Both the position numbers and the translations under genes were made by a program. Below are positions 10,422 through 20,428 of a DNA stretch of 64,000 nucleotides, one piece after another (the first letter of the stretch is position 1; the number at the start of each line of letters is the position of its first letter). The stretch is from Chitinophagaceae bacterium (GTDB lineage: Bacteria; Bacteroidota; Bacteroidia; Chitinophagales; Chitinophagaceae), in contig CANNJE010000002.1 in assembly GCA_947504605.1 (NCBI GenBank), forward strand, positions 24,218 through 88,217, read 5' to 3'. Below the pieces are notes generated by a model that ran no database searches, had not been told where the DNA came from, and was given only the letters and a program-made list of their open reading frames with translations.

Positions 10422-11147
10422 ATGAAGAAAATTGCCATGATTCCGGCACGTTATGCTGCCACCAGATTTCCTTTTAAACTGATGCAACCGCTGGGCAATA
10501 AAACAGTCATTCGCCAAACTTATGACAACACGGTTGCTACCGGATTGTTTGATGATGTATATGTAGTAACAGATCATGAAATCATATTTAATGAAATTAT
10601 TTCCAATGGAGGTAAAGCCATCATGAGCCAGCAATCTCACGAAAGTGGCAGCGACAGGATTGCGGAAGCTATTGCGGAGATGGAGGTGGATATTGTTTTA
10701 AATGTACAAGGAGATGAACCCTTCGTAAAAAAAGAACCCTTATTTAAATTATTACAGGCTTTTGACGATGCAAGTGTACAGGTGGCATCTCTGATGAAAA
10801 AATTTACAGATTTTGCTTTAGTAAACAATCCTAATTATGTAAAAGTGGTGGTTGATCACAACAATGATTCTTTATTATTTAGTCGCAGTGTAATTCCTTT
10901 TCAAAGAGATGAAAAAATAATGGCAAATTATTTTGAGCACATTGGGGTATATGCTTATAGAAAAGAGGTCCTGATTCAATTTACTCAATGGCCTGCTGCC
11001 AAAATAGAGCAGATAGAAAAACTCGAACAACTGCGCTATCTGCAAAACGGCATCCGTATCCGCATGATAGAAACCAACGAAATAAGTGCCAAAATTGATG
11101 TGCCGGAAGATCTTGCAATTGCTGAAGCCATTTTACAATCTTTGTAA
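10422..11147 (+). CDS. kdsB: 3-deoxy-manno-octulosonate cytidylyltransferase
   Basis: MIPARYAATRFPFKLMQPLGNKTVIRQTYDN...NVQGDEPFV...KIEQIEKLEQLRYLQNG. Confidence 0.95.
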   Translation: MKKIAMIPARYAATRFPFKLMQPLGNKTVIRQTYDNTVATGLFDDVYVVTDHEIIFNEIISNGGKAIMSQQSHESGSDRIAEAIAEMEVDIVLNVQGDEPFVKKEPLFKLLQAFDDASVQVASLMKKFTDFALVNNPNYVKVVVDHNNDSLLFSRSVIPFQRDEKIMANYFEHIGVYAYRKEVLIQFTQWPAAKIEQIEKLEQLRYLQNGIRIRMIETNEISAKIDVPEDLAIAEAILQSL

Positions 11148-11213
11148 AGTATTTTTTTTGTAATATTTTACAGCAGCACCTACAACAGTATATTAGAAAG
11201 GAGGCATTGTGTT

Positions 11214-12491
11214 TTATTTAAACACATAATATAAAACACCATTCAAATCGTCGGTAAAGAAAAATGAATGGTCATTGTTCATTAGAATATCACAGGGCCG
11301 TCCATGGCGGTCTGCATCGGTTTTCCCTGTAAGAAATCCACTCACAATTTCAGTATAATTATTATTGGCTTCAACTCTAACAATAGCATTGCCTCTTTGC
11401 CTCCACACACTTGTACTGCCATGAAGACATACGAATACTGAATTTTTTAAACGGACATCGTCAAAATTTTTAAGGTACTCAAACCCCAATGGTGCACTAT
11501 GTGCTTTAAATCCGAGAAATGCTTTTGGAGGTTCTTTAACCCATTCAGCCCTTGCAGAATCTTTAAACTGTTCATCGGAAAAAATATTTTGTTGATACTG
11601 AAAATAAAATGGCCAGCCATAAAATCCGTTTCGATCTACCTGCTGAAAAACATCTTCCGGTTTATCCGGACCAATCAAATCTCTACCCATGCCTGTTGCC
11701 CAGAGTTGATTTCCAATCCATTTTAACCCTACACTATTTCTTAACCCTCTTGCATAAAATTGAACATCTGTTCCGTCGGGATTCATTTCAAGAACAGTTG
11801 CCCTTAATGCTTCTTTTTCAATACAGGCGTTACAGCTGCTACCAACAGCAACATATAATTTATCGTTCTTAAATGAAATACTTCTTGTTAGATGCCATCC
11901 GCCATATTTATAACTCAACCCATGATCTGGGAATACAGCAATGGTTTGGCCGCTGTCTTTGGGCTGCAGATCTCCATTCGCATATTTATAGCGACGAAGC
12001 CTGCCCGTTTCTGCTATATAAATATAATTTTTGTAAAACGCCACTTGGTTAGGATTATGAAGTTTATCCAAATAAGTAATAACATTTAGGAATCGTTTTT
12101 CTTTTTCGTTCCAGTTTTCAAATATTATTACCCGGCCTTTATGGTTGTCGCTTCTATCGTACATGTCTGTTGCAAACAAACGACCATCTGGGCTTTTTGC
12201 CAAAAACCGCAATCTTTTTTGTAAACCAGCGGCCACATTTATTTGATACCCTTCCGGTATGTTCAGGTAAAAAGATTTTCCGTCTGGCAGCTGTACTAGA
12301 TGTTGCTGAAGCCTTATTTTTATAGACGCTGTATTGATTGTATCAATACCTGTATTTACAATACTGTCTTTCCAAAAAATTTGATTCTCTAAAATTGAAT
12401 CCTTTTTTGAGGGCAACTTTTCTTCTGATCGATTATTGCAACTCAAACAAACCAGTAGCACAAAAAAAAATCGGGTCATATCACTTAACAT
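11214..12491 (-). CDS. PQQ/sorbosone-dehydrogenase-like beta-propeller lipoprotein
   Basis: Lipobox FFFVLLVCLSCNN; AETGRLRRYKY, VAVGSSCNAC, GLRNSVGLKW, RHGRPCDIL motifs. Confidence 0.75.
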   Translation of the reverse strand: MLSDMTRFFFVLLVCLSCNNRSEEKLPSKKDSILENQIFWKDSIVNTGIDTINTASIKIRLQQHLVQLPDGKSFYLNIPEGYQINVAAGLQKRLRFLAKSPDGRLFATDMYDRSDNHKGRVIIFENWNEKEKRFLNVITYLDKLHNPNQVAFYKNYIYIAETGRLRRYKYANGDLQPKDSGQTIAVFPDHGLSYKYGGWHLTRSISFKNDKLYVAVGSSCNACIEKEALRATVLEMNPDGTDVQFYARGLRNSVGLKWIGNQLWATGMGRDLIGPDKPEDVFQQVDRNGFYGWPFYFQYQQNIFSDEQFKDSARAEWVKEPPKAFLGFKAHSAPLGFEYLKNFDDVRLKNSVFVCLHGSTSVWRQRGNAIVRVEANNNYTEIVSGFLTGKTDADRHGRPCDILMNNDHSFFFTDDLNGVLYYVFK

Positions 12492-13632
12492 TTATTAAGC
12501 GGTTAGCGGCTTCTTGTAATGTTTCTTCTTTTTTCGCAAAGCAAAAACGCAGTACTTTATTTTCTATTGCAATATTATAAAATGCAGATACTGGAATCGT
12601 GGCAACGCCATATTCCTTAATAAGCCTTACCGCCAATTCTTTTTCAGTCTCTTCACTAATACCATCATAGCTGTATAGCTGAAAATAACTTCCATAAGAA
12701 GGTAAAGGTTTAAACTTGGTAGCTTTCATTGCTTCCATAAAATAATCTCTTTTCCCCTGCAAAAATTTTCCTAGTCCTAGGTAGGCTTCCTTATTTTTTA
12801 TATATGCCGCCAGTGCAAACTGAGTTGGACTGTTACAGGTAAAACAATTAAACTGGTGCACTTTTCTAAATTCCTTCATCAAAGAAGGAGGCGCAATACA
12901 ATAACCCATTTTCCATCCAGTACAGTGATAGGTTTTACCAAATGAAAAACACACAAAACTTCGTTCATACAATTCCGGGTATTTTAAAACAGACAAGTGT
13001 TCTTTATTATCAAATACAAGGTGTTCGTAAACTTCATCGCTGATAATAAAAATGCCTGTACCCAAAACCAATTCCGAAAGTTTTTTTAAATCGGCATCTT
13101 GCAGCAAAGCGCCCGAAGGGTTGTGAGGAGAGTTGATGATGATTGCCTTTGTCTTGGCATTTATCTTTTCTTTTACAAGATCCCAGTTTATGCTATAATC
13201 GGGATAAGAAAGAGAAATAGGGACTGCCACTCCGCCATTTATTTCAATATTGGGAATATAACTGTCGTATGCAGGTTCAAATACAATTACTTCATCGCCT
13301 TTTTGTAATATGGTTGTAAACGCAGTATAAATAGCATAAGTTCCTCCGGGGGTTACGGTAATTTCATCGTTTGCGTCTATATCTGTATTATACAATTCCT
13401 TTACCTTTTCGGCTAAACCTTCCCGTAATGCAGGTAATCCATTCATGTGCACGTACTGGTTATGCCCTTTTTGCATCGCTTCATTTACCAGATCTGTTAT
13501 TGCACTATCCATTAAAAAGTCGGGGAAACCCTGGCCAAGATTGATAGCTTTATACTGCTGAGCCAGCACACTCATTTCTGTAAAAATAGTAGTACCTACG
13601 TTGGGAAGTTTGCTTTGTATAGTTGGTTTCAA
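12481..13632 (-). CDS. PLP-dependent (methionine-type) aminotransferase, class I/II
   Basis: INLGQGFPDF, SPHNPSGALL, SFGKTYHCTGWKMGYCIAP; overlaps the following minus-strand gene by 11 nt. Confidence 0.9.
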   Translation of the reverse strand: MKPTIQSKLPNVGTTIFTEMSVLAQQYKAINLGQGFPDFLMDSAITDLVNEAMQKGHNQYVHMNGLPALREGLAEKVKELYNTDIDANDEITVTPGGTYAIYTAFTTILQKGDEVIVFEPAYDSYIPNIEINGGVAVPISLSYPDYSINWDLVKEKINAKTKAIIINSPHNPSGALLQDADLKKLSELVLGTGIFIISDEVYEHLVFDNKEHLSVLKYPELYERSFVCFSFGKTYHCTGWKMGYCIAPPSLMKEFRKVHQFNCFTCNSPTQFALAAYIKNKEAYLGLGKFLQGKRDYFMEAMKATKFKPLPSYGSYFQLYSYDGISEETEKELAVRLIKEYGVATIPVSAFYNIAIENKVLRFCFAKKEETLQEAANRLINVK

Positions 13633-13747
13633 ATTGAAAAGGCTTTAAATGCCTTATCAAAAATAATGGTTACTCGTTAAAACCAGTTATCCTAGAAGTA
13701 TTTATATGTTGTTCCGGTATACGCTAGTGGGTGTGTTTGTATTTTGC

Positions 13748-14830
13748 TTATAAAAATTTATCTCCTTTGCTTCTTTTAATTTCTGCCACATATTCTTTTA
13801 TTTCCTGCTCTTTTTCTTTTTTGCAAATGAGTAAAACATCATTTGTATCTACTACTATAAAATCATCCAGCCCTTGCAACACAAGCAATTTATTGTTCCC
13901 AGCATGCACCATATTTTTGGTAGCATCAATCACCACTACATTTTCTCCTGTAACAGCGTTTCCCAGGTAATCTTTTTCGATGGTATCATATGTACTTTTC
14001 CACGTACCCAAATCACTCCAACCAAAATCTGAAGGAATTACATATACATTTTCCGCCTTTTCCATAATGCCATAATCTATTGAGATGTTTACACATTGTG
14101 GATATATTCTTTCCAGCGCTTCTGCTTCTTTTTCGGTGTTAAAAAGATTTTTTTCGATATCAAATACCTCATGCATTTCGGGCAACAAAAGCTCAAATGC
14201 TTTAATAATATTTTTTACCTGCCACACAAATATACCTGCGTTCCATAAAAAATCTCCGCTAGTGATAAATGTTTTAGCCAGTTCTAAATCGGGTTTTTCT
14301 GTGAATATTTTTACCTTAAAAACGTTTTCGCTTGCCGCAAATGATTCGTATTGTATATAACCATAGCCCGTGTTGGGATGATTGGGTTTTATGCCCAATG
14401 TAACAAGTGCCTTAACGTGCGAGGTAAAGTGTAAAGCGTCCTCACAGGTTTTTTTAAAACTATCTCTTTCTGTTATCAAATGATCGGCAGGTGCGCATAT
14501 TAAATTAGCGTTGGGATTTAACTGCATTAGTTTGTAAGAGATATAGGCAATGCAGGCTGCGGTATTTTTTCTGGAAGGCTCACATAAAATATTATCGGGA
14601 TTGATTTCCGGTAGCTGATTAATAACAATCTCTTTGTATTGCAGAGAGGTAACGATATAAATATTTTCGGCAGGAATAAATTTAGCAAACCGATCGTAAG
14701 TAGCCTGAATTAAAGTGCGGCCGATGTTTAAAATATCCAAAAATTGTTTGGGGAAATCTGTGCGACTCATAGGCCAGAAACGGCTTCCTATACCGCCTGC
14801 CATAATGGCTATGTAATGATTCTTATTCAT
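13748..14830 (-). CDS. manC: Mannose-1-phosphate guanylyltransferase
   Basis: IMAGGIGSRFWPMSRTDFPKQFLD, CAPADHLI, FTEKPDLELAK, DFGWSDLGTW. Confidence 0.92.
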   Translation of the reverse strand: MNKNHYIAIMAGGIGSRFWPMSRTDFPKQFLDILNIGRTLIQATYDRFAKFIPAENIYIVTSLQYKEIVINQLPEINPDNILCEPSRKNTAACIAYISYKLMQLNPNANLICAPADHLITERDSFKKTCEDALHFTSHVKALVTLGIKPNHPNTGYGYIQYESFAASENVFKVKIFTEKPDLELAKTFITSGDFLWNAGIFVWQVKNIIKAFELLLPEMHEVFDIEKNLFNTEKEAEALERIYPQCVNISIDYGIMEKAENVYVIPSDFGWSDLGTWKSTYDTIEKDYLGNAVTGENVVVIDATKNMVHAGNNKLLVLQGLDDFIVVDTNDVLLICKKEKEQEIKEYVAEIKRSKGDKFL

Positions 14831-14869
14831 GATTAGATGGATGTCCCTAATTTAAAAGCTAAAATAAAT

Positions 14870-15835
14870 TTATATAATTCCTTCCCTTACCATATCCTGC
14901 AGGTGAAGAATACCAATATACTTTTTGTTTGTTATTGCTACAAGCTGGTTGATATTGTGTTGCCGCATTTTTTCCAGAGCAATTACTGCCAGCTCCTCTG
15001 CTTCTATTGTTTTAGGCGTATTACTCATAATATCGTTTGCCGTAAGATTTATAAAAGAATCATATTTTTCGAGCATCCTTCTTATATCTCCATCTGTAAT
15101 AATTCCTATTACTTCTTCATTTTCATTTAAAACAGCTACAGCTCCCAGTCTTTTTCGGGTAATTTCCAGAATTGTTTCTTTTATTGATGCGCCTGATTGT
15201 ACACTGGGTTTTTCATGATGCATTACCAGATCCGCTACCCGTAAATATAATTTTTTACCCAATGCTCCTCCTGGATGATATTTGGCAAAGTCGGTAGATT
15301 TAAACCCCTTTGTTTCCATAAGACAAACGGCCAAAGCGTCGCCCATTACCATTTGTGCGGTAGTGCTGGTTGTGGGAGCAAGGTTATTGGGGCATGCTTC
15401 CTGTGTAACAGTTGTATTTATAATGATATCACTTTGCTGGGCAAGGTAAGATTGCATATTGCCCACCATCCCAATAAGGGTATTTCCAAAATTTTTTAGC
15501 AATGGTGCCAGTACTTTTATCTCGGGACTATCACCACTTTTGCTGATTACCATTACAATATCATCGGGCTGAACCATACCCAGATCACCATGTATGGCAT
15601 CTGCCGCATGCATAAAAAGCGCAGGTGTTCCTGTGCTATTCATCGTAGCCGCAATCTTTTGAGCAACAATGGCACTTTTACCTATTCCACTTATTACCAG
15701 CCGTCCCTTGCTTTCGGCAAGTAATTGAACTGCTTTTTCAAATGATTCATCAATAAAACCACTAAGACTGGCAATGGAAGTAGCCTGAAGGTCAATACTT
15801 TTTAAAGCGCTCGATATAATAGGATGTTTATTCAT
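14870..15835 (-). CDS. kdsD: KpsF/GutQ family D-arabinose-5-phosphate isomerase with CBS pair
   Basis: LVISGIGKSAIVAQKIAATMNSTGTPALFMHAADAIHGDLG; C-terminal CBS domains (GIITDGDIRRML). Confidence 0.92.
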   Translation of the reverse strand: MNKHPIISSALKSIDLQATSIASLSGFIDESFEKAVQLLAESKGRLVISGIGKSAIVAQKIAATMNSTGTPALFMHAADAIHGDLGMVQPDDIVMVISKSGDSPEIKVLAPLLKNFGNTLIGMVGNMQSYLAQQSDIIINTTVTQEACPNNLAPTTSTTAQMVMGDALAVCLMETKGFKSTDFAKYHPGGALGKKLYLRVADLVMHHEKPSVQSGASIKETILEITRKRLGAVAVLNENEEVIGIITDGDIRRMLEKYDSFINLTANDIMSNTPKTIEAEELAVIALEKMRQHNINQLVAITNKKYIGILHLQDMVREGII

Positions 15836-16122
15836 TTTTTCTACGGCGCAAACCTACTTTAATTCATTCACAATGCAAAGAATAGAAATGTCAAAATAAG
15901 GGTACACATTAGCGCTTATGTGAAATAAATTTTTATTATAACTGTCAATTTTTAGTTATCTTAATAGGGAATTAACAGCTCTTCATAAGAAATGTTAAGA
16001 AATGATAACGATTCTAATCTGTTTGACATTACAAAACGTTTGAATTAACTTCGCTTCCCTTTATGAAAAAACCATGGTACTTGGTATTGAATCATGTACT
16101 TTAACGAGATAGAGCATTAATT

Positions 16123-18417
16123 ATGGCTACCACAAAATCGGCATCTGGCACTGCAAAAAAAGTTGCTAGTAAAAAAAGCAGTTCCCTCAACAGTTCTGCA
16201 AAAAAAGTTACCCTTCCTATTAATACAGATCTTGCAGCACAACTGCAGGAGCAGTTTGGATTCGATGGATTTAAAGATCCACAGGAAGCCATTATACAAA
16301 CTCTGTTATCGGGCAGAGATACTTTTGTAATCATGCCTACAGGCGGTGGCAAAAGTCTTTGTTACCAATTGCCGGCTGTAATAAGTCCGGGGGTTGCTAT
16401 TGTGGTTTCTCCTCTTATTGCATTGATGAAAAATCAGGTAGACCTTGTTAGAAGTTATAGCAGCAAAGATGATGTAGCACATTTTTTAAACAGCACGCTC
16501 AACAAAGGACAACAAAAAATTGTAAAAGACGACCTGGTTGCAGGCCGTACCAAATTACTTTATGTAGCTCCGGAAACTTTGACCAAGGAAGAAAATATCG
16601 ATTTTTTTCGTGAGCTTGAAATATCCTTTTTTGCTGTAGATGAAGCGCATTGTATTTCTGAATGGGGCCACGATTTTAGACCAGAATACCGCCGGCTAAA
16701 AGAAATGATGGATATGATTAATCCCACTATACCTATCATTGCCCTCACTGCAACTGCAACACCTAAAGTGCAAAGTGATATTTTAAAAAATCTTGGCCTA
16801 AGGAGTCCCGAAATATTTATTTCTTCTTTTAACCGCCCTAACCTTTATTATGAAGTATTGCCAAAGGTAAATCTTGATCAAACAAATAAAAGTATTGTAA
16901 GATTTATACAGCAACATAAAAACAAAAGCGGAATAATATATACCCTTAACCGCAAAACCACAGAAGAACTAGCGGCAATGCTTAATGCCAATGGTATTAG
17001 TGCTGTTGCCTACCATGCTGGGCTAGAAGCTAAGTTAAGAGCCCGCAGACAGGACCAATTCCTTAATGAAGAAGTACATGTAATTGTTGCTACTATTGCT
17101 TTTGGAATGGGCATCGATAAACCAGATGTTCGTTTTGTTATTCATTATAACATTCCGAAGTCTATAGAAAATTATTATCAGGAAACTGGCCGTGCTGGAA
17201 GAGATGGTATGGAAGGAAAATGTATTCTTTATTATTCACACAAAGATGTAAGCAAGCTAGAACATCTGATGCGGGACAAACCACTGAGCGAAAGAGAAGT
17301 CGGAGCTCAATTAATTAATGAAACTGTTTCTTATGCCGAAAGCAGTGTGTGTCGCCGCAAAACATTGTTGTATTATTTTGGCGAAGAATTTAATGATGAA
17401 AAAAGTTGTGGCCATTGCGACAACTGCCTGAATCCAAAAGAAAAAATTGAAGCAAAAGCGGATGCTATTACTGTTTTAAAAACAGTGAAAGCCCTCGGCG
17501 AACAATTTGCTATTGAATATGTACTGCTAATACTTACTGGTAAAGCAACCCCACAAGTACAAATGTTCCGTCACGAAGCATTAGAGGTATTTGCTTCAGG
17601 CAATGATAAAGAACCACATTTTTGGAGCAGTTTGATTCGTCAAATGTTACTGGAAGGATTGCTGGAAAAAGATATCGTTGAATATGGCCTATTGAAGTTT
17701 ACTAAAAAAGGGGAAGCCTTTTTAAAGAAACCAACTAGTTTTAAAATCGTACTTAATAATTTATTTGAAGATGCCAACGCTGATGATGAAGCCAACGAAC
17801 CTATAGGAGAGGCCAGTGGTGCAACAGATGAAAAACTTTTACAACTGTTGAAAGACCTTCGTAAAAAAGTTGCAAAAGAAAAAAATCTTCCGCCATTCGT
17901 TATTTTCCTTGAAAGTTCTTTAGAAGATATGGCCACTATGTATCCTACTTCGATGACTGAATTGGAAAAAATAAGTGGCGTAAGTAAAGGCAAATCTCTT
18001 CGGTATGGTAAACCTTTTCTTGATACTATTACAATGTATGTTGAAGAAAATGATATTATCAAACCCGATGATTTTGTGATGAAAAGTGTTGCCAATCGCA
18101 ACAACAATAAAATATTTATTATTCAAAATGTAGATAAAAAAATTCCGCTGGAAACGATTGCAAAAACAAAAGACCTTCGGATTGATGAACTTTTGGAAGA
18201 AATGGAAACCATTGTAGCAAGCGGCACCAAACTTAATCTAAACTATGCCATCGATGAAATGGTGGATGAGTATGATCAGGAAGAGATTATTGAATACTTT
18301 AAAAGTTGCGAAACCTCTTCTTTACAGGTGGCACAGGAAGAACTTGCAGATAGCGATTTTAACTGGGAACAGTTAAAATTAATGCGTATTAAGTTTTTGT
18401 GTGAATACGGAAACTAG
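16123..18417 (+). CDS. recQ: ATP-dependent DNA helicase RecQ
   Basis: FVIMPTGGGKSLCYQLPA, DEAHCISEWGHDFRPEYRRL, QETGRAGRDG, zinc-binding CGHCDNC; Lys/Ser/Ala-rich N-terminal extension. Confidence 0.95.
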   Translation: MATTKSASGTAKKVASKKSSSLNSSAKKVTLPINTDLAAQLQEQFGFDGFKDPQEAIIQTLLSGRDTFVIMPTGGGKSLCYQLPAVISPGVAIVVSPLIALMKNQVDLVRSYSSKDDVAHFLNSTLNKGQQKIVKDDLVAGRTKLLYVAPETLTKEENIDFFRELEISFFAVDEAHCISEWGHDFRPEYRRLKEMMDMINPTIPIIALTATATPKVQSDILKNLGLRSPEIFISSFNRPNLYYEVLPKVNLDQTNKSIVRFIQQHKNKSGIIYTLNRKTTEELAAMLNANGISAVAYHAGLEAKLRARRQDQFLNEEVHVIVATIAFGMGIDKPDVRFVIHYNIPKSIENYYQETGRAGRDGMEGKCILYYSHKDVSKLEHLMRDKPLSEREVGAQLINETVSYAESSVCRRKTLLYYFGEEFNDEKSCGHCDNCLNPKEKIEAKADAITVLKTVKALGEQFAIEYVLLILTGKATPQVQMFRHEALEVFASGNDKEPHFWSSLIRQMLLEGLLEKDIVEYGLLKFTKKGEAFLKKPTSFKIVLNNLFEDANADDEANEPIGEASGATDEKLLQLLKDLRKKVAKEKNLPPFVIFLESSLEDMATMYPTSMTELEKISGVSKGKSLRYGKPFLDTITMYVEENDIIKPDDFVMKSVANRNNNKIFIIQNVDKKIPLETIAKTKDLRIDELLEEMETIVASGTKLNLNYAIDEMVDEYDQEEIIEYFKSCETSSLQVAQEELADSDFNWEQLKLMRIKFLCEYGN

Positions 18418-18456
18418 GCCTATAAGAAAGGTTTTTATTTGAGCGCAGTTCGAAAT

Positions 18457-18489
18457 AATGCCAATTCTCTTTTAGAATTGGCATTTACT
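18457..18489 (+). terminator. Hairpin terminator after recQ
   Basis: aatgccaattct-ctttt-agaattggcatt, 12-bp perfect stem. Confidence 0.6.
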
Positions 18490-18557
18490 TTGATACTATT
18501 ATAATTCTTTTTAAAGCCCTTAAATACTACTATATTTTAAACATAAATCAAATTAAT

Positions 18558-19598
18558 ATGAGCAATATTCATGCATATGCAACAACAGCTGCCAATGCAG
18601 CTTTAGCTCCCTTCGAAATAACTCGCAGAGAGCCCGGAAGTCATGATGTACAGATAGAAATTCTGTATTGTGGCGTTTGCCATTCTGATATTCATCAGGC
18701 ACGGAACGAGTGGGGCAATTCTATTTATCCAATGGTACCCGGACATGAGATTGTGGGAAGAGTAACTGCAGTGGGAGATCATGTAAAAAAATTCAAAGTT
18801 GGAGATATGGCAGGTGTTGGTTGCCTCATAGATTCCTGTCGAACCTGCCCACAGTGTGCAGCCGGTGACGAACAGTTTTGCGAAAATGGTTCTACTGGAA
18901 CTTATAATGGTATTGATAAAAATGGAGAAATAACTTATGGTGGCTACAGTAAACAAATTGTAGTAGACGAAAACTTTACTTTACTCATTCCTGCAAATCT
19001 TGATATCAAAGCGGTAGCGCCATTACTATGTGCAGGTATTACTACATACTCACCCTTGCGCAGATGGAAAGTTGGTCCGGGGCAAAAAGTTGCTATTGTT
19101 GGTTTAGGTGGTCTTGGTCATATGGCTGTTAAACTTGCGGCTGCTTTTGGTGCAGAAGTAACAGTACTAAGTACATCCGATAATAAAGAAGTGGATGCCA
19201 AAAGATTGGGAGCCCATCATTTTGTAAATAGTCGCAATGCAGAAAAAATGAAATCCCTCGCTGGTCATTTTGATTTTATCTTAAACACCGTTTCTGCTAA
19301 AAACGATTACAATGCTTTGTTGGGCTTATTACATACCAATGGAAGTATGGTGCTTGTAGGTGCTCCTGCAGAACCATCACAAATAAGCGGATTCTCATTA
19401 ATTATGGGCAGGCGTTCTATTGCAGGTTCATTAATAGGAGGATTAGCCGAAACTCAGGAAATGCTTGATTTTTGCGGAAAACACAATATTACCAGTGATG
19501 TAGAAATGATATCAATAGATAAAATAAATGAAGCATATGAGCGCATTCTTAATGCAGATGTTAAGTACAGGTTTGTGATTGATATGGCTAGCTTATAA
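18558..19598 (+). CDS. NAD(P)-dependent zinc alcohol dehydrogenase (YahK/AdhA type)
   Basis: CGVCHSDIHQARNEWG, GHEIVGRV, CRTCPQCAAGDEQFC, GLGGLGHMAVKLA. Confidence 0.92.
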   Translation: MSNIHAYATTAANAALAPFEITRREPGSHDVQIEILYCGVCHSDIHQARNEWGNSIYPMVPGHEIVGRVTAVGDHVKKFKVGDMAGVGCLIDSCRTCPQCAAGDEQFCENGSTGTYNGIDKNGEITYGGYSKQIVVDENFTLLIPANLDIKAVAPLLCAGITTYSPLRRWKVGPGQKVAIVGLGGLGHMAVKLAAAFGAEVTVLSTSDNKEVDAKRLGAHHFVNSRNAEKMKSLAGHFDFILNTVSAKNDYNALLGLLHTNGSMVLVGAPAEPSQISGFSLIMGRRSIAGSLIGGLAETQEMLDFCGKHNITSDVEMISIDKINEAYERILNADVKYRFVIDMASL

Positions 19599-19779
19599 GT
19601 TAAGTGATGTGGGAGAGGCGATGTGGATAAGCAACTTGTAAAAATTGATTTTAGCCCACATCGCCTCTCTTGAATCTTTTATTGGTAATTGACAATCTAT
19701 CTTCTAAAAAACTTTCTTATTTAAACAAAATCCCCTTATTTTTGCAACCCCGAAAGGGAATTGTACCAAAAGGTATGAT

Positions 19780-19852
19780 GGTGCGGTAGCTCAGTTGGTA
19801 GAGCAATGGACTGAAAATCCATGTGTCGCCGGTTCAATCCCGGCCCACACCA
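19780..19852 (+). tRNA. tRNA-Phe (anticodon GAA)
   Basis: Cloverleaf: acceptor ggtgcgg/ccacacc (one C-A mismatch), D arm gctcagttggtagagc, anticodon arm atgga-ctGAAaa-tccat, T arm gccgg-ttcaatc-ccggc; CCA not encoded. Confidence 0.93.
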
Positions 19853-19866
19853 CAGTTTTAAAATAG

Positions 19867-19892
19867 CCCCGACAGTAATGTTGGGGTTTTTT
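19867..19892 (+). terminator. Terminator after tRNA-Phe
   Basis: ccccgaca-gtaa-tgttgggg followed by TTTTTT. Confidence 0.75.
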
Positions 19893-19977
19893 ATTGCTTT
19901 TATTTCCCTGTTATTGCGCTCTTAACAATAGTTTATCAATCTTCCATATTTCTTTTTCCCCTGCCGGGCATCATATA

Positions 19978-20328
19978 ATGGAGCACTATAACAGCTCCAA
20001 AATGAAAAATAGTACCACTAATCAGGAAATTTTACTGCTGCCGGCTACCAGTTTCTTTAATAAGGACTGGTGTGAAAAAAGTAATCCTGAAAATTCAAAA
20101 AAACTTTCTCAAAAAGAGCAGCTCATTCAGCTTTGCTGGAATGGTGTGTTACCAGAACTTTTGCCGGAGATATGTGAAACCACTAATGAGGCAAAACCAC
20201 TTACACTTTGGGAAATAAACGAAACAGATAAACTGCTTGATTTGAGACTAGGAGAGTTGAATGAATTGATGAACAATGAGTGGTCAATCAATCCATATGT
20301 TTTTATGGCAATGGCAACCTTGAATTAA
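19978..20328 (+). CDS. Hypothetical protein
   Basis: ORF 19894..20328; internal ATG at 19978 (MEHYNSSKMKNSTTNQEILL) is a more protein-like start. No family recognised. Confidence 0.5.
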   Translation: MEHYNSSKMKNSTTNQEILLLPATSFFNKDWCEKSNPENSKKLSQKEQLIQLCWNGVLPELLPEICETTNEAKPLTLWEINETDKLLDLRLGELNELMNNEWSINPYVFMAMATLN

Positions 20329-20428
20329 AATAAACAGAAAAATAATTTTTTAAAATAAAAAAGGGAAGTCTAATAGATTTCCCTTTCTTATTTTGATGGA
20401 TCGAATATGTTATAAAAATATTGCCCAC

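Noticed and set aside
17640-18107. 155-aa antisense ORF over recQ
   Set aside because: Mirror of coding sequence; Ser/Leu-rich translation typical of antisense frames.
19622-19630. Perfect DnaA box TGTGGATAA as an origin signal
   Set aside because: Isolated single site inside a hairpin, no cluster or AT-rich spacer; also shows single boxes can occur by chance.
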